From: Pseudomonas wadenswilerensis
Lineage (GTDB): Bacteria > Pseudomonadota > Gammaproteobacteria > Pseudomonadales > Pseudomonadaceae
Length of the DNA stretch: 64,000 nucleotides
Direction of reading: 5' to 3'
Assembly (NCBI RefSeq): GCF_900497695.1
Contig: NZ_UIDD01000001.1
Location: forward strand, 1 to 64,000
Both the position numbers and the translations under genes were made by a program. This document shows, piece after piece, positions 1 to 10,225 of this stretch. Each line of letters starts with the position of its first letter. The stretch's first letter is position 1. The notes under the pieces were generated by a model. It saw only the letters and a program-made list of their open reading frames with translations, did no database searches and was not told the origin of the DNA.

Positions 1-810
<810 letters not shown>

Positions 811-970
811 AATACTGCTTGGGTTTTGAGAAAACCCTAAACTTGGCTCAGCAATCTCAAATGACTTACTTTCAAATCTTTCGATTTTTCGTGTAGCCAC
901 TTGTGATGCTGATAATCTTTTTGACTATCAGTCTGAGCTCACAAGCACCCACACGAATTGCTTGATTCAG

Positions 971-983
971 TTGTTAAAGAGCG
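971..983 (-). promoter_or_regulatory. rrn leader boxA antitermination element
   Basis: On the minus strand this reads CGCTCTTTAACAA, matching the boxA element of bacterial rRNA leaders that recruits the Nus factors for antitermination. It lies about 160 bases upstream of the mature 16S 5' end and downstream of all three promoters, as expected. Confidence 0.85.
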
Positions 984-1019
984 GTTGGTTAAGAGCTTTT
1001 CGTCTCAACCGAGGCGCGC

Positions 1020-1047
1020 ATTCTACGCTTTCCTCAGAGCCTGTCAA
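1020..1047 (-). promoter_or_regulatory. rrn promoter, proximal (sigma-70)
   Basis: On the minus strand there is a -35 hexamer TTGACA (1042-1047), a 16-base spacer and a -10 hexamer TAGAAT (1020-1025), followed by a GC-rich discriminator typical of stringently controlled rRNA promoters. It is the nearest of three tandem promoters to the 16S gene. Confidence 0.85.
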
Positions 1048-1129
1048 GCGTTTATTTTGAAGTTTTTCAGAATTTCTCTTTCAACTTCAACCACTTGACT
1101 CGCTGCAATCTCTCGTCAGCGGGAGGCAA

Positions 1130-1157
1130 ATTCTACAGCGTTTCAAACCGCTGTCAA
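1130..1157 (-). promoter_or_regulatory. rrn promoter, middle (sigma-70)
   Basis: The minus strand shows TTGACA (1152-1157), a 16-base spacer and TAGAAT (1130-1135), the same hexamers and spacing as the proximal promoter 110 bases downstream, followed by a GC-rich stretch. Confidence 0.85.
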
Positions 1158-1273
1158 CTGCCTTTTTCACCGCTGTCGATCTTTCGATCGAAGCCCTTCC
1201 GGATGACCCTGGAACCACTAACTCTTTGAAACTCAAGGAGTTTTCAGTTCCGACTGCGCCGGAAGTGGGGCGA

Positions 1274-1301
1274 ATTATAGACAGATCCACAGGGGCGTCA
1301 A
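1274..1301 (-). promoter_or_regulatory. rrn promoter, distal (sigma-70)
   Basis: The minus strand shows TTGACG (1296-1301), a 16-base spacer and a consensus TATAAT (1274-1279), followed by a GC-rich discriminator. It is the most upstream of the three tandem rrn promoters. All three have the 16-base spacer common in rRNA promoters. Confidence 0.8.
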
Positions 1302-1337
1302 GGACTTATTTCAACTTTGTTTCAGCGGCGGCGTTTT

Positions 1338-1421
1338 AGCTATAAGCCACAAGCTTCAAGCTGCAAGTAAAAGCAGAGGCACCGCGCTCAACTTGTAGCT
1401 TGCAGCTTATAGCTTGAAGCT
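1338..1421. repeat. imperfect inverted repeat of AAGCTNC-type units
   Basis: Two arms of about 31 bases (roughly 1338-1368 and 1391-1421) are inverted relative to each other with about 25 matching positions, and each arm is built of heptamer-like AAGCTNC units. The right arm abuts the gcdG stop codon. It lies between gcdG and the downstream, co-oriented rrn promoters, so it probably acts as a transcription terminator or barrier; that role is an inference. There is no clear T-tract. Confidence 0.6.
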
Positions 1422-2642
1422 TTAGACCACCTTGGCCACCCGCAGACGCTCGATCTCCGATGCCGCCAAGCCAAGCACTTCGCCGAGGATCTGCTCAGTA
1501 TGCTCCCCCAGCAACGGCGGTGCATGGCGATACTCCACCGGCGTCTCGGACAGACGAATCGGGCTGGCCACCTGCGGCACCTGCCCGGCCAGCGGGTGAG
1601 GCATCTCGATAGCCAGGCCCCGCGCCTTGACCTGAGGATCGGCAAACATCTGCGCCAGGTCGTTGATCGGCCCGCACGGCACACCCGCCCGTTCCAACTG
1701 CGCGACCCATTCAGCGGTGGTCTTGAACACCGTGGCCTGGCGGATCAGTGGAATCAGCTCGGCACGGTTGGCAACCCGCTGCTTATTAGTAGTAAAGCGC
1801 GGATCGTCTGCCCATTGCGGCTGGCCAGCCACTTCGGCGAACTTGCGGAACTGCCCGTCGTTGCCCACGGTGAGGATGAAGTCGCCGTCGGCAGTAGGGA
1901 AATCCTGGTAAGGCACGATGTTGGGATGAGCATTACCCAGACGCCGCGGTGGCGTGCCGGTGGTGAGGTAGTTCATGGCCTGGTTGGCCAGGCAGGCAAC
2001 CTGCACGTCGAGCAGCGCCATATCGATGTGCTGGCCGCCGCCATCGCGGTCACGATGGGCGAGGGCGGCCAGGATCGCCACGGTCGAGTACAGCCCGGTG
2101 AGGATGTCGGTCAGCGCGACACCGACTTTCACCGGCCCCGCACCTTCTTCACCTTCCGGCCGGCCGGTCAGGCTCATCAGCCCGCCCAGGCCCTGGATCA
2201 TGAAGTCATAGCCGGCGCGCTTGGCGTAGGGCCCGGTCTGACCAAAGCCGGTGACCGAGCAATAGACCAGGCGCGGGTTGATCGCCTTCAGGCTTTCATA
2301 GTCCAGCCCATAGGCAGCCAAGCCACCAACCTTGAAGTTCTCGATCAGCACATCCGACTTCGCTGCCAGCTCGCGCACCAGGCGCTGGCCCTCGGGCTGG
2401 GTGAAGTCGATGGTCAGCGAACGCTTGTTGCGGTTGGCCGCCAGGTAGTAGGCAGCCTCGCTGGTGTTCTCGCCGTAGGCGTCCTTAAGGAAGGGCGGCC
2501 CCCAGGCGCGCGTATCATCGCCGCTGCCCGGGCGCTCGACCTTGATCACTTCGGCGCCGAGGTCGGCGAGTATCTGCCCGGACCAGGGCCCGGCCAGCAC
2601 TCGCGACAGATCCAGCACCCGCAGATGAGATAGCGCGCCCAT
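1422..2642 (-). CDS. gcdG: CaiB/BaiF family CoA-transferase (succinyl-CoA:glutarate CoA-transferase)
   Basis: A class III CoA-transferase of 406 residues. The N-terminus carries the family pattern (LRVLDLSRVLAGP, then GAEVIKVE), and a central QGLGGLMSLTG segment is also typical. The upstream neighbour on the same strand is glutaryl-CoA dehydrogenase 13 bases away, so the likely role is activation of glutarate to glutaryl-CoA with succinyl-CoA as donor, the last stage of lysine/5-aminovalerate catabolism in P. putida. I chose the ATG at 2642 because AAGGAG stands four bases before it; an in-frame extension to 2693 would overlap gcdH. Substrate specificity is inferred from context, since the family also acts on formate, carnitine and other acids. 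Confidence 0.85.
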   Translation of the reverse strand: MGALSHLRVLDLSRVLAGPWSGQILADLGAEVIKVERPGSGDDTRAWGPPFLKDAYGENTSEAAYYLAANRNKRSLTIDFTQPEGQRLVRELAAKSDVLIENFKVGGLAAYGLDYESLKAINPRLVYCSVTGFGQTGPYAKRAGYDFMIQGLGGLMSLTGRPEGEEGAGPVKVGVALTDILTGLYSTVAILAALAHRDRDGGGQHIDMALLDVQVACLANQAMNYLTTGTPPRRLGNAHPNIVPYQDFPTADGDFILTVGNDGQFRKFAEVAGQPQWADDPRFTTNKQRVANRAELIPLIRQATVFKTTAEWVAQLERAGVPCGPINDLAQMFADPQVKARGLAIEMPHPLAGQVPQVASPIRLSETPVEYRHAPPLLGEHTEQILGEVLGLAASEIERLRVAKVV

Positions 2643-2655
2643 GGCTGGCTCCTTA

Positions 2656-3837
2656 TTAATAGAAGGACTGGATGCCGGTCTGTGCGCGACCAAGGATCAG
2701 CGCGTGTACGTCATGGGTACCTTCATAGGTGTTGACCACCTCAAGGTTGACCAGGTGACGGGCAACGCCGAACTCGTCCGAGATACCGTTGCCACCCAGC
2801 ATGTCGCGAGCCATACGGGCGATGTCCAGGGCCTTGCCGCAGGAGTTGCGCTTCATGATCGAAGTGATTTCGACCGCAGCGGTACCTTCGTCCTTCATCC
2901 GGCCCAGGCGCAGGCAGCCTTGCAGGGCCAGGGTGATTTCGGTCTGCATGTCGGCCAGCTTCTTCTGGATCAGCTGGTTGGCTGCCAGCGGGCGACCGAA
3001 CTGCTTGCGGTCCAGGGTGTATTGGCGCGCGGTGTGCCAGCAGGCCTCGGCGGCGCCCAGGGCACCCCAGGAAATGCCATAACGCGCAGAGTTCAGGCAG
3101 GTGAACGGACCTTTGAGGCCGCGCACATCCGGGAAGATGTTCTCTTCGGGGACAAACACATTGTCCATGACGATTTCGCCGGTGATCGAGGCGCGCAGGC
3201 CGACCTTGCCGTGAATCGCCGGGGCGCTCAGGCCCTGCCAGCCTTTCTCCAGGACGAAACCACGAATGTCGCCGGCATCATCCTTGGCCCAGACCACGAA
3301 CACGTCGGCGATCGGGCTGTTGGTAATCCACATCTTGCTGCCGCTCAGGCGATAGCCCCCGTCGACCTTCTTGGCGCGGGTGATCATCGAACCCGGATCG
3401 GAGCCGTGGTCGGGTTCGGTCAAGCCGAAACAGCCGATCCACTCGCCGCTGGCAAGCTTGGGCAGGTACTTCTGCTTTTGTGCCTCGGTACCGAATTCGT
3501 TGATCGGCACCATGACCAGCGACGACTGCACGCTCATCATTGAACGGTAGCCGGAGTCGATACGCTCCACTTCCCGGGCAATCAGGCCGTAGCACACGTA
3601 GTTCAGGCCGCTGCCGCCGTACTGCTCGGGAATGGTCGCGCCCAACAGGCCGACTTCGCCCATCTCGCGGAAGATCGCCGGGTCGGTCTGCTCGTGACGG
3701 AACGCTTCCAGCACGCGCGGAGCCAGCTTGTCCTGGGCGAACTGATAAGCGCTGTCACGCACCATGCGCTCTTCTTCAGTGAGCTGTTGGTCGAGCAACA
3801 GCGGGTCGATCCAGTTGAAGCTTGCTTTACCGGCCAT
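2656..3837 (-). CDS. gcdH: glutaryl-CoA dehydrogenase
   Basis: This FAD-dependent acyl-CoA dehydrogenase of 393 residues oxidatively decarboxylates glutaryl-CoA to crotonyl-CoA and passes electrons to ETF. The acyl-CoA dehydrogenase signature [16 protein letters not shown] is present, and the near-C-terminal YEGTHDVH motif supplies the catalytic glutamate (about residue 372), the position typical of GcdH. Length matches the family. GAGGA precedes the ATG at 3837. It forms an operon with gcdG and is divergent from the LysR gene at 3998, which presumably responds to glutarate and activates this pair. Confidence 0.95.
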   Translation of the reverse strand: MAGKASFNWIDPLLLDQQLTEEERMVRDSAYQFAQDKLAPRVLEAFRHEQTDPAIFREMGEVGLLGATIPEQYGGSGLNYVCYGLIAREVERIDSGYRSMMSVQSSLVMVPINEFGTEAQKQKYLPKLASGEWIGCFGLTEPDHGSDPGSMITRAKKVDGGYRLSGSKMWITNSPIADVFVVWAKDDAGDIRGFVLEKGWQGLSAPAIHGKVGLRASITGEIVMDNVFVPEENIFPDVRGLKGPFTCLNSARYGISWGALGAAEACWHTARQYTLDRKQFGRPLAANQLIQKKLADMQTEITLALQGCLRLGRMKDEGTAAVEITSIMKRNSCGKALDIARMARDMLGGNGISDEFGVARHLVNLEVVNTYEGTHDVHALILGRAQTGIQSFY

Positions 3838-3997
3838 GAGCGAATCCTCGAGAAATGGGACCAGAGTTGTTGTGCCTTGATCCTAGGCCCGTTCAGGCGA
3901 CGAGACAAACGAGGATTGCGCATGCTCTTGTGATAATTTCTCACTTCGTAATGGCCCTAAAGGCCATCTTTACGCCATATTAGTGAGGTTGATGTAC

Positions 3998-4924
3998 ATG
4001 CGGCGCAAGATCCCCAGTACGGCGGCCCTGGTCTGCTTCGAGGCTGCAGCCCGCCACGAGAGCTTTACCAAGGCTTCCCAGGAGCTATCCCTGACCCAGG
4101 GCGCCGTATGTCGGCAAATCGCCGGGCTCGAGGAGTTTCTCAATGTCGAATTGTTTCGCCGCTCCCGCCGCGGGGTGAAGCTCACCGAAGCCGGGCTTTC
4201 CTATAGCCGCCGGGTCGCCACCCAGCTGGACGCAGTGGAGCGCGACACCCTGTCGGTAATGGGCCAGCAGGGCGCCAACGTCATCGAACTGGCGGTGGTA
4301 CCGACATTCGGCACCCAATGGCTGCTGCCACGGCTGAAGGATTTTCAGCAGCGCCACCCCGAGGTCACGGTCAACCTGACCAACCGCACCCGGCCATTCC
4401 TGTTCGCCGATACCAGCTTCGACGCGGCGATCTACTTCGGTGATGCCGACTGGTCGGGCACCGAGTCCCATCGGCTGATGGGCGAGAACCCCGTGCCGGT
4501 GTGCAGCCCGGCGTTGCTTGGCAATAACAAGCAGCTCACGGGCGAGCAGATCGCCCAGTTGCCGCTGCTGCAACAGACCACCCGGCCCTATGCCTGGCGC
4601 CAGTGGTTCAACAGCCTGGAGATGAATGTCGCCCGCGACATGACCGGCCCGCGCTATGAGCTATTCTCGATGTTGGCACAGGCCGCCATGCACGAGATGG
4701 GCGTGGCGCTGATTCCGCCCTTCCTGATCCAGCGCGAACTGGCAGAAGGGCGCCTGGTGGTGGCCAGTCCGCACGCGCTGTCGAGCATCAAGGCGTATTA
4801 CCTGATGATCCCCGAGCGCAAGGTGGAATCGGCTTCGCTGCGCGCTTTCCGCGACTGGCTGGTGGGAGAGGCGAGCCGCTACGCCGCAGCGCATAAGGAC
4901 GACAGCTATAACTTGACCCCGTAG
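3998..4924 (+). CDS. gcdR: LysR family transcriptional regulator of glutarate catabolism
   Basis: A 308-residue LysR-type regulator in the GcvA-like branch. An N-terminal winged helix-turn-helix (about residues 5-65; FEAAARHESFTKASQEL and the GAVCRQIAGLE recognition helix) is followed by a periplasmic-binding-like effector domain (about 95-295). It is divergent from gcdH across about 160 bases, the classic arrangement for a LysR activator of the neighbouring operon, and the homologous gene is called gcdR in P. putida. Start codons at 3983 (GTG), 3992 and 3998 are in frame; I chose 3998 because GTGAGG stands nine bases before it. Glutarate as the effector is inferred. Confidence 0.85.
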   Translation: MRRKIPSTAALVCFEAAARHESFTKASQELSLTQGAVCRQIAGLEEFLNVELFRRSRRGVKLTEAGLSYSRRVATQLDAVERDTLSVMGQQGANVIELAVVPTFGTQWLLPRLKDFQQRHPEVTVNLTNRTRPFLFADTSFDAAIYFGDADWSGTESHRLMGENPVPVCSPALLGNNKQLTGEQIAQLPLLQQTTRPYAWRQWFNSLEMNVARDMTGPRYELFSMLAQAAMHEMGVALIPPFLIQRELAEGRLVVASPHALSSIKAYYLMIPERKVESASLRAFRDWLVGEASRYAAAHKDDSYNLTP

Positions 4925-5330
4925 TCAGCAAAACTGAAACCCTACAGATATAAGGAAATGTCGCATTTAGGCCAACTGTTTCAGAGGCCCTCACAAAAGC
5001 CCTTAACCCTGCTGTTTATGCGGCCTTCACAGCATAAATCGCGCTTTTAGCCAGGCATTCAGCAAATTCGGCGGAAAATTTTCAAATTTTACCGTAATCT
5101 CCCTGAAGCCCGCGCTTGGCGGGCTCCAGGCCTGTTATTGCGACATTCGGTCACAGGGTGACTTGTAGTTTGATTGCCGTCACCCTTCAAAACTGGTTGA
5201 AGCGATTCAGGAATCACCTGCAAAATGCCGCGCCCCGCTTGAATTCGGCGGGATCGTGCTGATCGGCCGCCCCAGCGCACCATCCGCAGTGCACTGGTTT
5301 ACCAACAAAAGATCACGCAGGAGAAATGAC
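4925..5330. other. intergenic region between gcdR and pntAA
   Basis: About 400 bases with no credible gene. It contains a short hairpin (AGCCCGC at 5107-5113 and its complement at 5119-5125) without a T-tract, and AT-rich stretches at 5060-5095. It presumably holds the pnt promoter, but I cannot place -35/-10 boxes with confidence. Confidence 0.5.
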
Positions 5331-6452
5331 GTGCACATTGGTGTTCCTCTCGAAACGCAGACGGGCGAAACACGGGTTGCTGCAACCCCGGAAACCATCA
5401 AGAAACTGATTGGCCAGGGGCATCAGGTCACCGTCCAGAGCGGCGCCGGCATCAACGCCAGCGTTCCGGACAGTGCCTATGAAGCAGCAGGCGCCACTAT
5501 TGGCAGCGCTGCCGATGCGTTTGGAGCTCAGCTGGTTCTGAAGGTTGTAGCCCCTGACGATAGCGAACTGGCCCAGATCAAGAGCGGCACTGTCCTGGTG
5601 GGCATGCTCAATCCGTTCAATAACGAAACCATCGCCAAGATGGCCGAGTGCGGCATTACCGCCTTTGCCCTCGAAGCTGCGCCGCGCACCTCGCGAGCCC
5701 AGAGCCTCGATGTGTTGTCGTCGCAGGCAAACATTGCCGGTTACAAGGCGGTGTTGCTCGCGGCTCACCACTATCCGCGCTTCATGCCGATGTTGATGAC
5801 CGCTGCCGGTACCGTTAAGGCCGCGCGCGTGCTGATCCTCGGCGCCGGTGTCGCCGGGCTGCAGGCCATCGCCACGGCCAAGCGCCTGGGTGCGGTGATC
5901 GAAGCCTCGGACGTGCGTCCGGCAGTGAAGGAGCAGATCGAGTCGCTGGGTGCCAAGTTCATCGACGTCCCTTACGAGACCGATGAAGAGCGCGAGTGCG
6001 CCGAAGGTGTCGGCGGTTACGCCCGGCCCATGCCGGCCAGCTGGATGCAGCGCCAGGCCCTGGCGGTGCACGAGCGCGCCAAGCAGGCCGATATCGTCAT
6101 TACCACCGCACTGATCCCCGGCCGCAAGGCACCCACCTTGCTCAGCGCCGAAACCGTGGCGCAGATGAAACCCGGCTCGGTGGTCATCGACCTCGCCGCA
6201 GCCCAGGGTGGCAACTGCCCGCTGACCGTCGCCGACCAGGTGGTGGTGGAGCAGGGCGTGACCATCGTCGGCCCGACCAACCTGCCAGCCCAGGTCGGCG
6301 CCGATGCCTCGGCCCTGTACGCACGCAACCTGCTCGACTTCATGAAGCTGCTGTTCGACAAGGACGGCGCGCTGACGATCAACCTCGAAGACGACATCGT
6401 CGCCGCGTGCCTGATGTGCCGCGACGGCCAGGTCATCCGCAAGAACGGATAA
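5331..6452 (+). CDS. pntAA: proton-translocating NAD(P) transhydrogenase, subunit alpha part 1
   Basis: The NAD(H)-binding domain I of transhydrogenase as a separate 373-residue cytoplasmic protein. It begins [20 protein letters not shown] like alanine dehydrogenase/PntA proteins and has a Rossmann motif [13 protein letters not shown] near residue 165. With PntAB and PntB it couples hydride transfer from NADH to NADP+ to proton re-entry, supplying NADPH. The GTG at 5331 is preferred because GCAGGAG stands just before it and the family N-terminus starts there; the frame is open upstream to 5256. The alpha chain is split into two genes, as in other pseudomonads and Rhodospirillum, whereas E. 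coli has one fused PntA. Confidence 0.95.
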   Translation: MHIGVPLETQTGETRVAATPETIKKLIGQGHQVTVQSGAGINASVPDSAYEAAGATIGSAADAFGAQLVLKVVAPDDSELAQIKSGTVLVGMLNPFNNETIAKMAECGITAFALEAAPRTSRAQSLDVLSSQANIAGYKAVLLAAHHYPRFMPMLMTAAGTVKAARVLILGAGVAGLQAIATAKRLGAVIEASDVRPAVKEQIESLGAKFIDVPYETDEERECAEGVGGYARPMPASWMQRQALAVHERAKQADIVITTALIPGRKAPTLLSAETVAQMKPGSVVIDLAAAQGGNCPLTVADQVVVEQGVTIVGPTNLPAQVGADASALYARNLLDFMKLLFDKDGALTINLEDDIVAACLMCRDGQVIRKNG

Positions 6453-6463
6453 GGAGCCAGACA

Positions 6464-6796
6464 ATGGAAGACATGCTGATCTCTCACGGCGTCTATAACC
6501 TGATCATCTTCGTGCTGGCGATCTATGTCGGTTACCACGTGGTCTGGAACGTCACCCCTGCACTGCACACCCCGTTGATGGCGGTCACCAACGCCATCTC
6601 CGCCATCGTCATCGTCGGCGCCATGCTGGCCGCCGCGCTGACCGTCACACCGCTGGGCAAGACCATGGGCACCCTCGCGGTGGCCCTGGCGGCGGTCAAC
6701 GTATTCGGCGGTTTCCTCGTCACCCGGCGCATGCTGGAGATGTTCAAGAAGAAAGCCCCAAGCAAGGGCGCAGCGAAGCAAGAGGGGCAGAAGTAA
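6464..6796 (+). CDS. pntAB: NAD(P) transhydrogenase, subunit alpha part 2 (membrane)
   Basis: A 110-residue integral membrane protein that equals the C-terminal membrane part of fused PntA. Three hydrophobic segments are visible (about residues 10-30, 40-62 and 68-85), ending in a basic tail. AAGGAG lies seven bases before the ATG at 6464. The pntAA stop is 11 bases upstream and pntB begins two bases after this stop, so the three genes form one operon. It builds part of the proton channel with PntB. Confidence 0.95.
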   Translation: MEDMLISHGVYNLIIFVLAIYVGYHVVWNVTPALHTPLMAVTNAISAIVIVGAMLAAALTVTPLGKTMGTLAVALAAVNVFGGFLVTRRMLEMFKKKAPSKGAAKQEGQK

Positions 6797-6798
6797 AC

Positions 6799-8235
6799 AT
6801 GAGCATGAACCTGGTAACACTTCTCTACCTTGTCGCCTCGGTATGCTTCATCCAGGCGCTCAAGGGTCTGTCGCACCCGACCACGTCGCGGCGCGGCAAC
6901 CTGTTCGGCATGCTCGGCATGGCCCTGGCGGTGATCACCACCATCGGCCTCATCTATAAGCTCGGAGCTGAACTGGCCACCGATGGTATCGGCTACGTCA
7001 TTGTCGGCCTGCTGGTCGGCGGTACTGCCGGCTCGATCATGGCCAAGCGCGTTGAAATGACCAAGATGCCCGAGCTGGTCGCCTTCATGCACAGCATGAT
7101 CGGTCTGGCCGCGGTGTTCATCGCCATTGCCGCAGTGGTCGAGCCGCAATCGCTGGGCATCGTCGCCAGTATCAGCGACCCGATCCCTAGCGGTAACCGC
7201 CTGGAACTGTTCCTCGGTGCCGCCATTGGTGCGATCACCTTCTCAGGTTCCGTCATTGCCTTCGGCAAGCTCTCGGGCAAGTACAAGTTCCGTCTGTTCC
7301 AGGGCGCACCGGTACAGTTCAGCGGACAGCACAAACTGAACCTGGTACTCGGCCTTGCCACCATCGGCCTGGGCCTGGTGTTCACGTTCACCGGCAGCTA
7401 CAGCGCCTTTGCCCTGATGCTGATCCTGGCGTTCATCATGGGCGTGCTGATCATCATCCCGATTGGCGGCGCCGACATGCCGGTGGTGGTGTCGATGCTC
7501 AACAGCTACTCGGGCTGGGCGGCAGCAGGTATCGGCTTCTCGCTGAACAACTCGATGCTGATCATTGCCGGCTCGCTGGTCGGTTCGTCCGGTGCGATCC
7601 TCTCGTACATCATGTGCAAGGCGATGAACCGCTCGTTCTTCAACGTGATCCTCGGCGGTTTCGGCGGCGCGGCAGAAGCGGCCGGCCCGGCGGGCGCCAA
7701 GGAAGCCCGCCCGGTGAAATCCGGTTCGGCCGACGATGCGACCTTCCTGCTCAGCAACGCCGACACCGTGATCATCGTCCCCGGCTACGGCCTGGCGGTG
7801 GCCCGTGCCCAGCACGCACTGAAAGAGCTGACCGAGAAGCTGACCCACAACGGCGTGACCGTGAAGTACGCGATCCACCCGGTGGCGGGGCGCATGCCCG
7901 GGCACATGAACGTACTGCTGGCCGAAGCCGAAGTGCCATACGACCAGGTGTTCGAGATGGACGACATCAACTCCGAGTTCGGCCAGGCCGACGTGGTGCT
8001 GGTACTTGGCGCCAACGATGTGGTCAACCCGGCAGCGAAGAACGATCCGAAGTCGCCGATTGCCGGCATGCCGATCCTCGAGGCCTTCAAGGCCAAGACC
8101 ATCATCGTCAACAAGCGCTCGATGGCCAGCGGCTACGCCGGCCTGGATAACGAACTGTTCTACCTGGACAAGACCATGATGGTCTTCGGCGACGCCAAGA
8201 AGGTCATCGAAGACATGGTCAAAGCGGTCGAATAA
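6799..8235 (+). CDS. pntB: NAD(P) transhydrogenase, subunit beta
   Basis: The 478-residue beta subunit. Residues 1 to about 265 form the membrane domain II with eight to nine hydrophobic helices. Residues about 300-478 are the NADP(H)-binding domain III, with the Rossmann-like VIIVPGYGLAVARAQ motif and a downstream VVLVLGANDVVNPAA segment typical of the family. The start follows the pntAB stop by two bases, which suggests translational coupling. A rho-independent terminator at 8260-8290 ends the operon. Confidence 0.97.
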   Translation: MSMNLVTLLYLVASVCFIQALKGLSHPTTSRRGNLFGMLGMALAVITTIGLIYKLGAELATDGIGYVIVGLLVGGTAGSIMAKRVEMTKMPELVAFMHSMIGLAAVFIAIAAVVEPQSLGIVASISDPIPSGNRLELFLGAAIGAITFSGSVIAFGKLSGKYKFRLFQGAPVQFSGQHKLNLVLGLATIGLGLVFTFTGSYSAFALMLILAFIMGVLIIIPIGGADMPVVVSMLNSYSGWAAAGIGFSLNNSMLIIAGSLVGSSGAILSYIMCKAMNRSFFNVILGGFGGAAEAAGPAGAKEARPVKSGSADDATFLLSNADTVIIVPGYGLAVARAQHALKELTEKLTHNGVTVKYAIHPVAGRMPGHMNVLLAEAEVPYDQVFEMDDINSEFGQADVVLVLGANDVVNPAAKNDPKSPIAGMPILEAFKAKTIIVNKRSMASGYAGLDNELFYLDKTMMVFGDAKKVIEDMVKAVE

Positions 8236-8259
8236 GCCGTTCAACCTGCTGTGACAAAT

Positions 8260-8290
8260 AGCCCCAGCGCGGTACCGGCTGGGGCTTTTT
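8260..8290 (+). terminator. rho-independent terminator of the pnt operon
   Basis: A perfect 9-base-pair stem (AGCCCCAGC at 8260-8268 with GCTGGGGCT at 8278-8286) is followed directly by a run of T residues, 24 bases after the pntB stop codon. Confidence 0.9.
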
Positions 8291-8413
8291 CATGCCCGGC
8301 CCGCCGACAGAAGGCTCTATTTCAGGGCTTCGCATTCGACCTTGGTCGCGGGACGAAGCCAGGCGAAAACACTAGACTGCGCATCTAGCTTTAGTAGCCC
8401 GAGATAACAATCC

Positions 8414-9907
8414 ATGTACCGTGATCGTATCCGCTTGTCCTCCCTGCACAGCAAGGTAATGAGTGCGGCTGATGCCGCTGGCCTGATCGAGGACGGCATG
8501 ACCGTCGGCATGAGCGGTTTTACCCGTGCCGGTGAAGCCAAGGCCGTGCCCCATGCACTGGCCGAGCGCGCCAAGCAGTCGCCCCTGAAAATCAGCCTGA
8601 TGACCGGCGCAAGCCTGGGCAACGACCTCGACAAACAGCTGACCGAGGCCGGTGTACTGGCCCGTCGCATGCCGTTCCAGGTCGACAGCACCCTGCGCAA
8701 GGCCATCAACGACGGCAAGGTCATGTTCATCGACCAACACCTGTCGGAAACCGTCGAGCAGCTGCGCAACCAGCAGCTCAAGCTGCCGGACATCGCGGTC
8801 ATCGAAGCGGTCGCCATCACCGAGCAAGGCCACATTGTGCCGACCACTTCGGTGGGCAACTCGGCCAGCTTCGCGATTTTCGCCAAACAGGTGATCGTCG
8901 AGATCAACCTGGCGCACAACGCCAACCTGGAAGGCCTGCACGACATCTATATCCCGACCTACCGCCCGACCCGTACGCCGATCCCGCTGGTAAAAGTCGA
9001 TGACCGCATCGGCAGCACCGCGATCCCGATCGACCCGGCCAAGATTGTCGGTATCGTCATCACCGAGCAGCCGGACTCGCCGTCCACCGTGCTGCCGCCA
9101 GACGACGAAACCCAGGGCATCGCCAACCACCTGATCAACTTCCTCAAGCAGGAAGTCGACGCCGGGCGCATGACCAACAAGCTCGGTCCGCTGCAGGCCG
9201 GTATCGGCAGCATTGCCAACGCGGTGATGTGCGGCCTGATCGACTCGCCGTTCGAAGACCTGACCATGTACTCCGAAGTACTGCAGGACTCGACCTTCGA
9301 CCTGATCGACGCCGGCAAGCTGAGCTTCGCTTCGGGCAGCTCGATCACCCTGTCGACCCGCCGCAACGCCGACGTCTTCGGTAACCTGGAGCGCTACAAG
9401 GACAAACTGGTCCTGCGCCCGCAGGAAATTTCAAACCACCCTGAAGTGGTCCGCCGCCTGGGCATCATCGGCATCAACACTGCCCTTGAGTTCGACCTGT
9501 ACGGCAACGTCAACTCCACGCACGTCTGCGGCACGCGGATGATGAACGGCATCGGTGGCTCGGGCGACTTCGCCCGCAACGCGCACCTGGCGATCTTCGT
9601 CACCAAGTCGATTGCCAAGGGCGGGGCGATTTCCAGCGTGGTGCCGATGGTCAGCCACGTCGACCACACCGAGCACGACGTCGACATCCTCGTCACCGAG
9701 CAGGGCCTGGCTGACCTGCGTGGCCTGGCACCACGCGAACGTGCCCGGGTGATCATCGACAACTGTGTGCACCCGTATTACCGCGACACGCTGAACGACT
9801 ACTTCACCCGCGCTTGCGAACGCGGCGGCCACACGCCGCACATCCTGCGCGAAGCCCTGGCCTGGCACGAAAACCTGGAAGAAACCGGGCGCATGCTCGC
9901 CAGCTGA
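8414..9907 (+). CDS. scpC: acetyl-CoA hydrolase/transferase family protein (succinate CoA-transferase)
   Basis: A 497-residue class I CoA-transferase that fits acyl-CoA:acetate/succinate CoA-transferases (the Cat1/ScpC/AarC group), whose members move CoA between succinate and acetate or propionate. Visible family features are the N-terminal GMTVGMSGFTRAGEAKAVP segment, the central GPLQAGIGSIANAV loop, and the SEVLQD segment that carries the likely catalytic glutamate. It is monocistronic, between the pnt terminator and a DUF1127 gene. The acceptor and direction cannot be read from the sequence. The gene symbol follows P. putida usage from memory and is tentative. Confidence 0.85.
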   Translation: MYRDRIRLSSLHSKVMSAADAAGLIEDGMTVGMSGFTRAGEAKAVPHALAERAKQSPLKISLMTGASLGNDLDKQLTEAGVLARRMPFQVDSTLRKAINDGKVMFIDQHLSETVEQLRNQQLKLPDIAVIEAVAITEQGHIVPTTSVGNSASFAIFAKQVIVEINLAHNANLEGLHDIYIPTYRPTRTPIPLVKVDDRIGSTAIPIDPAKIVGIVITEQPDSPSTVLPPDDETQGIANHLINFLKQEVDAGRMTNKLGPLQAGIGSIANAVMCGLIDSPFEDLTMYSEVLQDSTFDLIDAGKLSFASGSSITLSTRRNADVFGNLERYKDKLVLRPQEISNHPEVVRRLGIIGINTALEFDLYGNVNSTHVCGTRMMNGIGGSGDFARNAHLAIFVTKSIAKGGAISSVVPMVSHVDHTEHDVDILVTEQGLADLRGLAPRERARVIIDNCVHPYYRDTLNDYFTRACERGGHTPHILREALAWHENLEETGRMLAS

Positions 9908-10225
9908 CCTGCACAGTAACCGGCCGGTTGTGCGCAATGCCAACCGGCCGGACAACTGATTTATTTATTCTGGCAAAAACTGTTCTACTGTACCGGTGAT
10001 TTCACCACCATTTTCCGTCCTCTTGTCCCTTCTCCAAGCAGAAATGCACCATTTCAGTGCCGACCAGTACAGTTGCGCCTATTCCGAGTGCAACAGTCGC
10101 TTAAAACAGTTAACTGGCCCATCACAATGCAGGTGAACTGTATCTACTGTTATGGACGACAGAGGAGGATCATTGGCATCAGTTAAATCACTACCTAATG
10201 CCGCCACAAGCGGAAGGATGACATC
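9908..10225. promoter_or_regulatory. intergenic region with repeated ACTGTAC-type motifs upstream of DUF1127
   Basis: About 320 bases with no gene. It contains TACTGTACCGG at 9986-9996, CCAGTACAGTTG (the reverse orientation) at 10064-10075, and AACTGTATC/TACTGTTA at 10135-10152. The same core recurs twice downstream of the DUF1127 gene. This looks like an operator cluster for a regulator that recognises ACTGTAC, perhaps of the GntR/MocR family, but no such regulator gene is in the window. Confidence 0.5.

Noticed and set aside
5107-5125. Hairpin downstream of gcdR as a terminator
   Set aside because: The stem is seven base pairs but no T-tract follows on either strand, so I left it as a plain hairpin within the intergenic note.
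5313-6464. Long minus-strand frame (383 codons) opposite pntAA
   Set aside because: It is a mirror of a GC-rich gene; it is rich in His, Gln and Arg without domain structure, whereas the plus strand encodes a clear PntAA.
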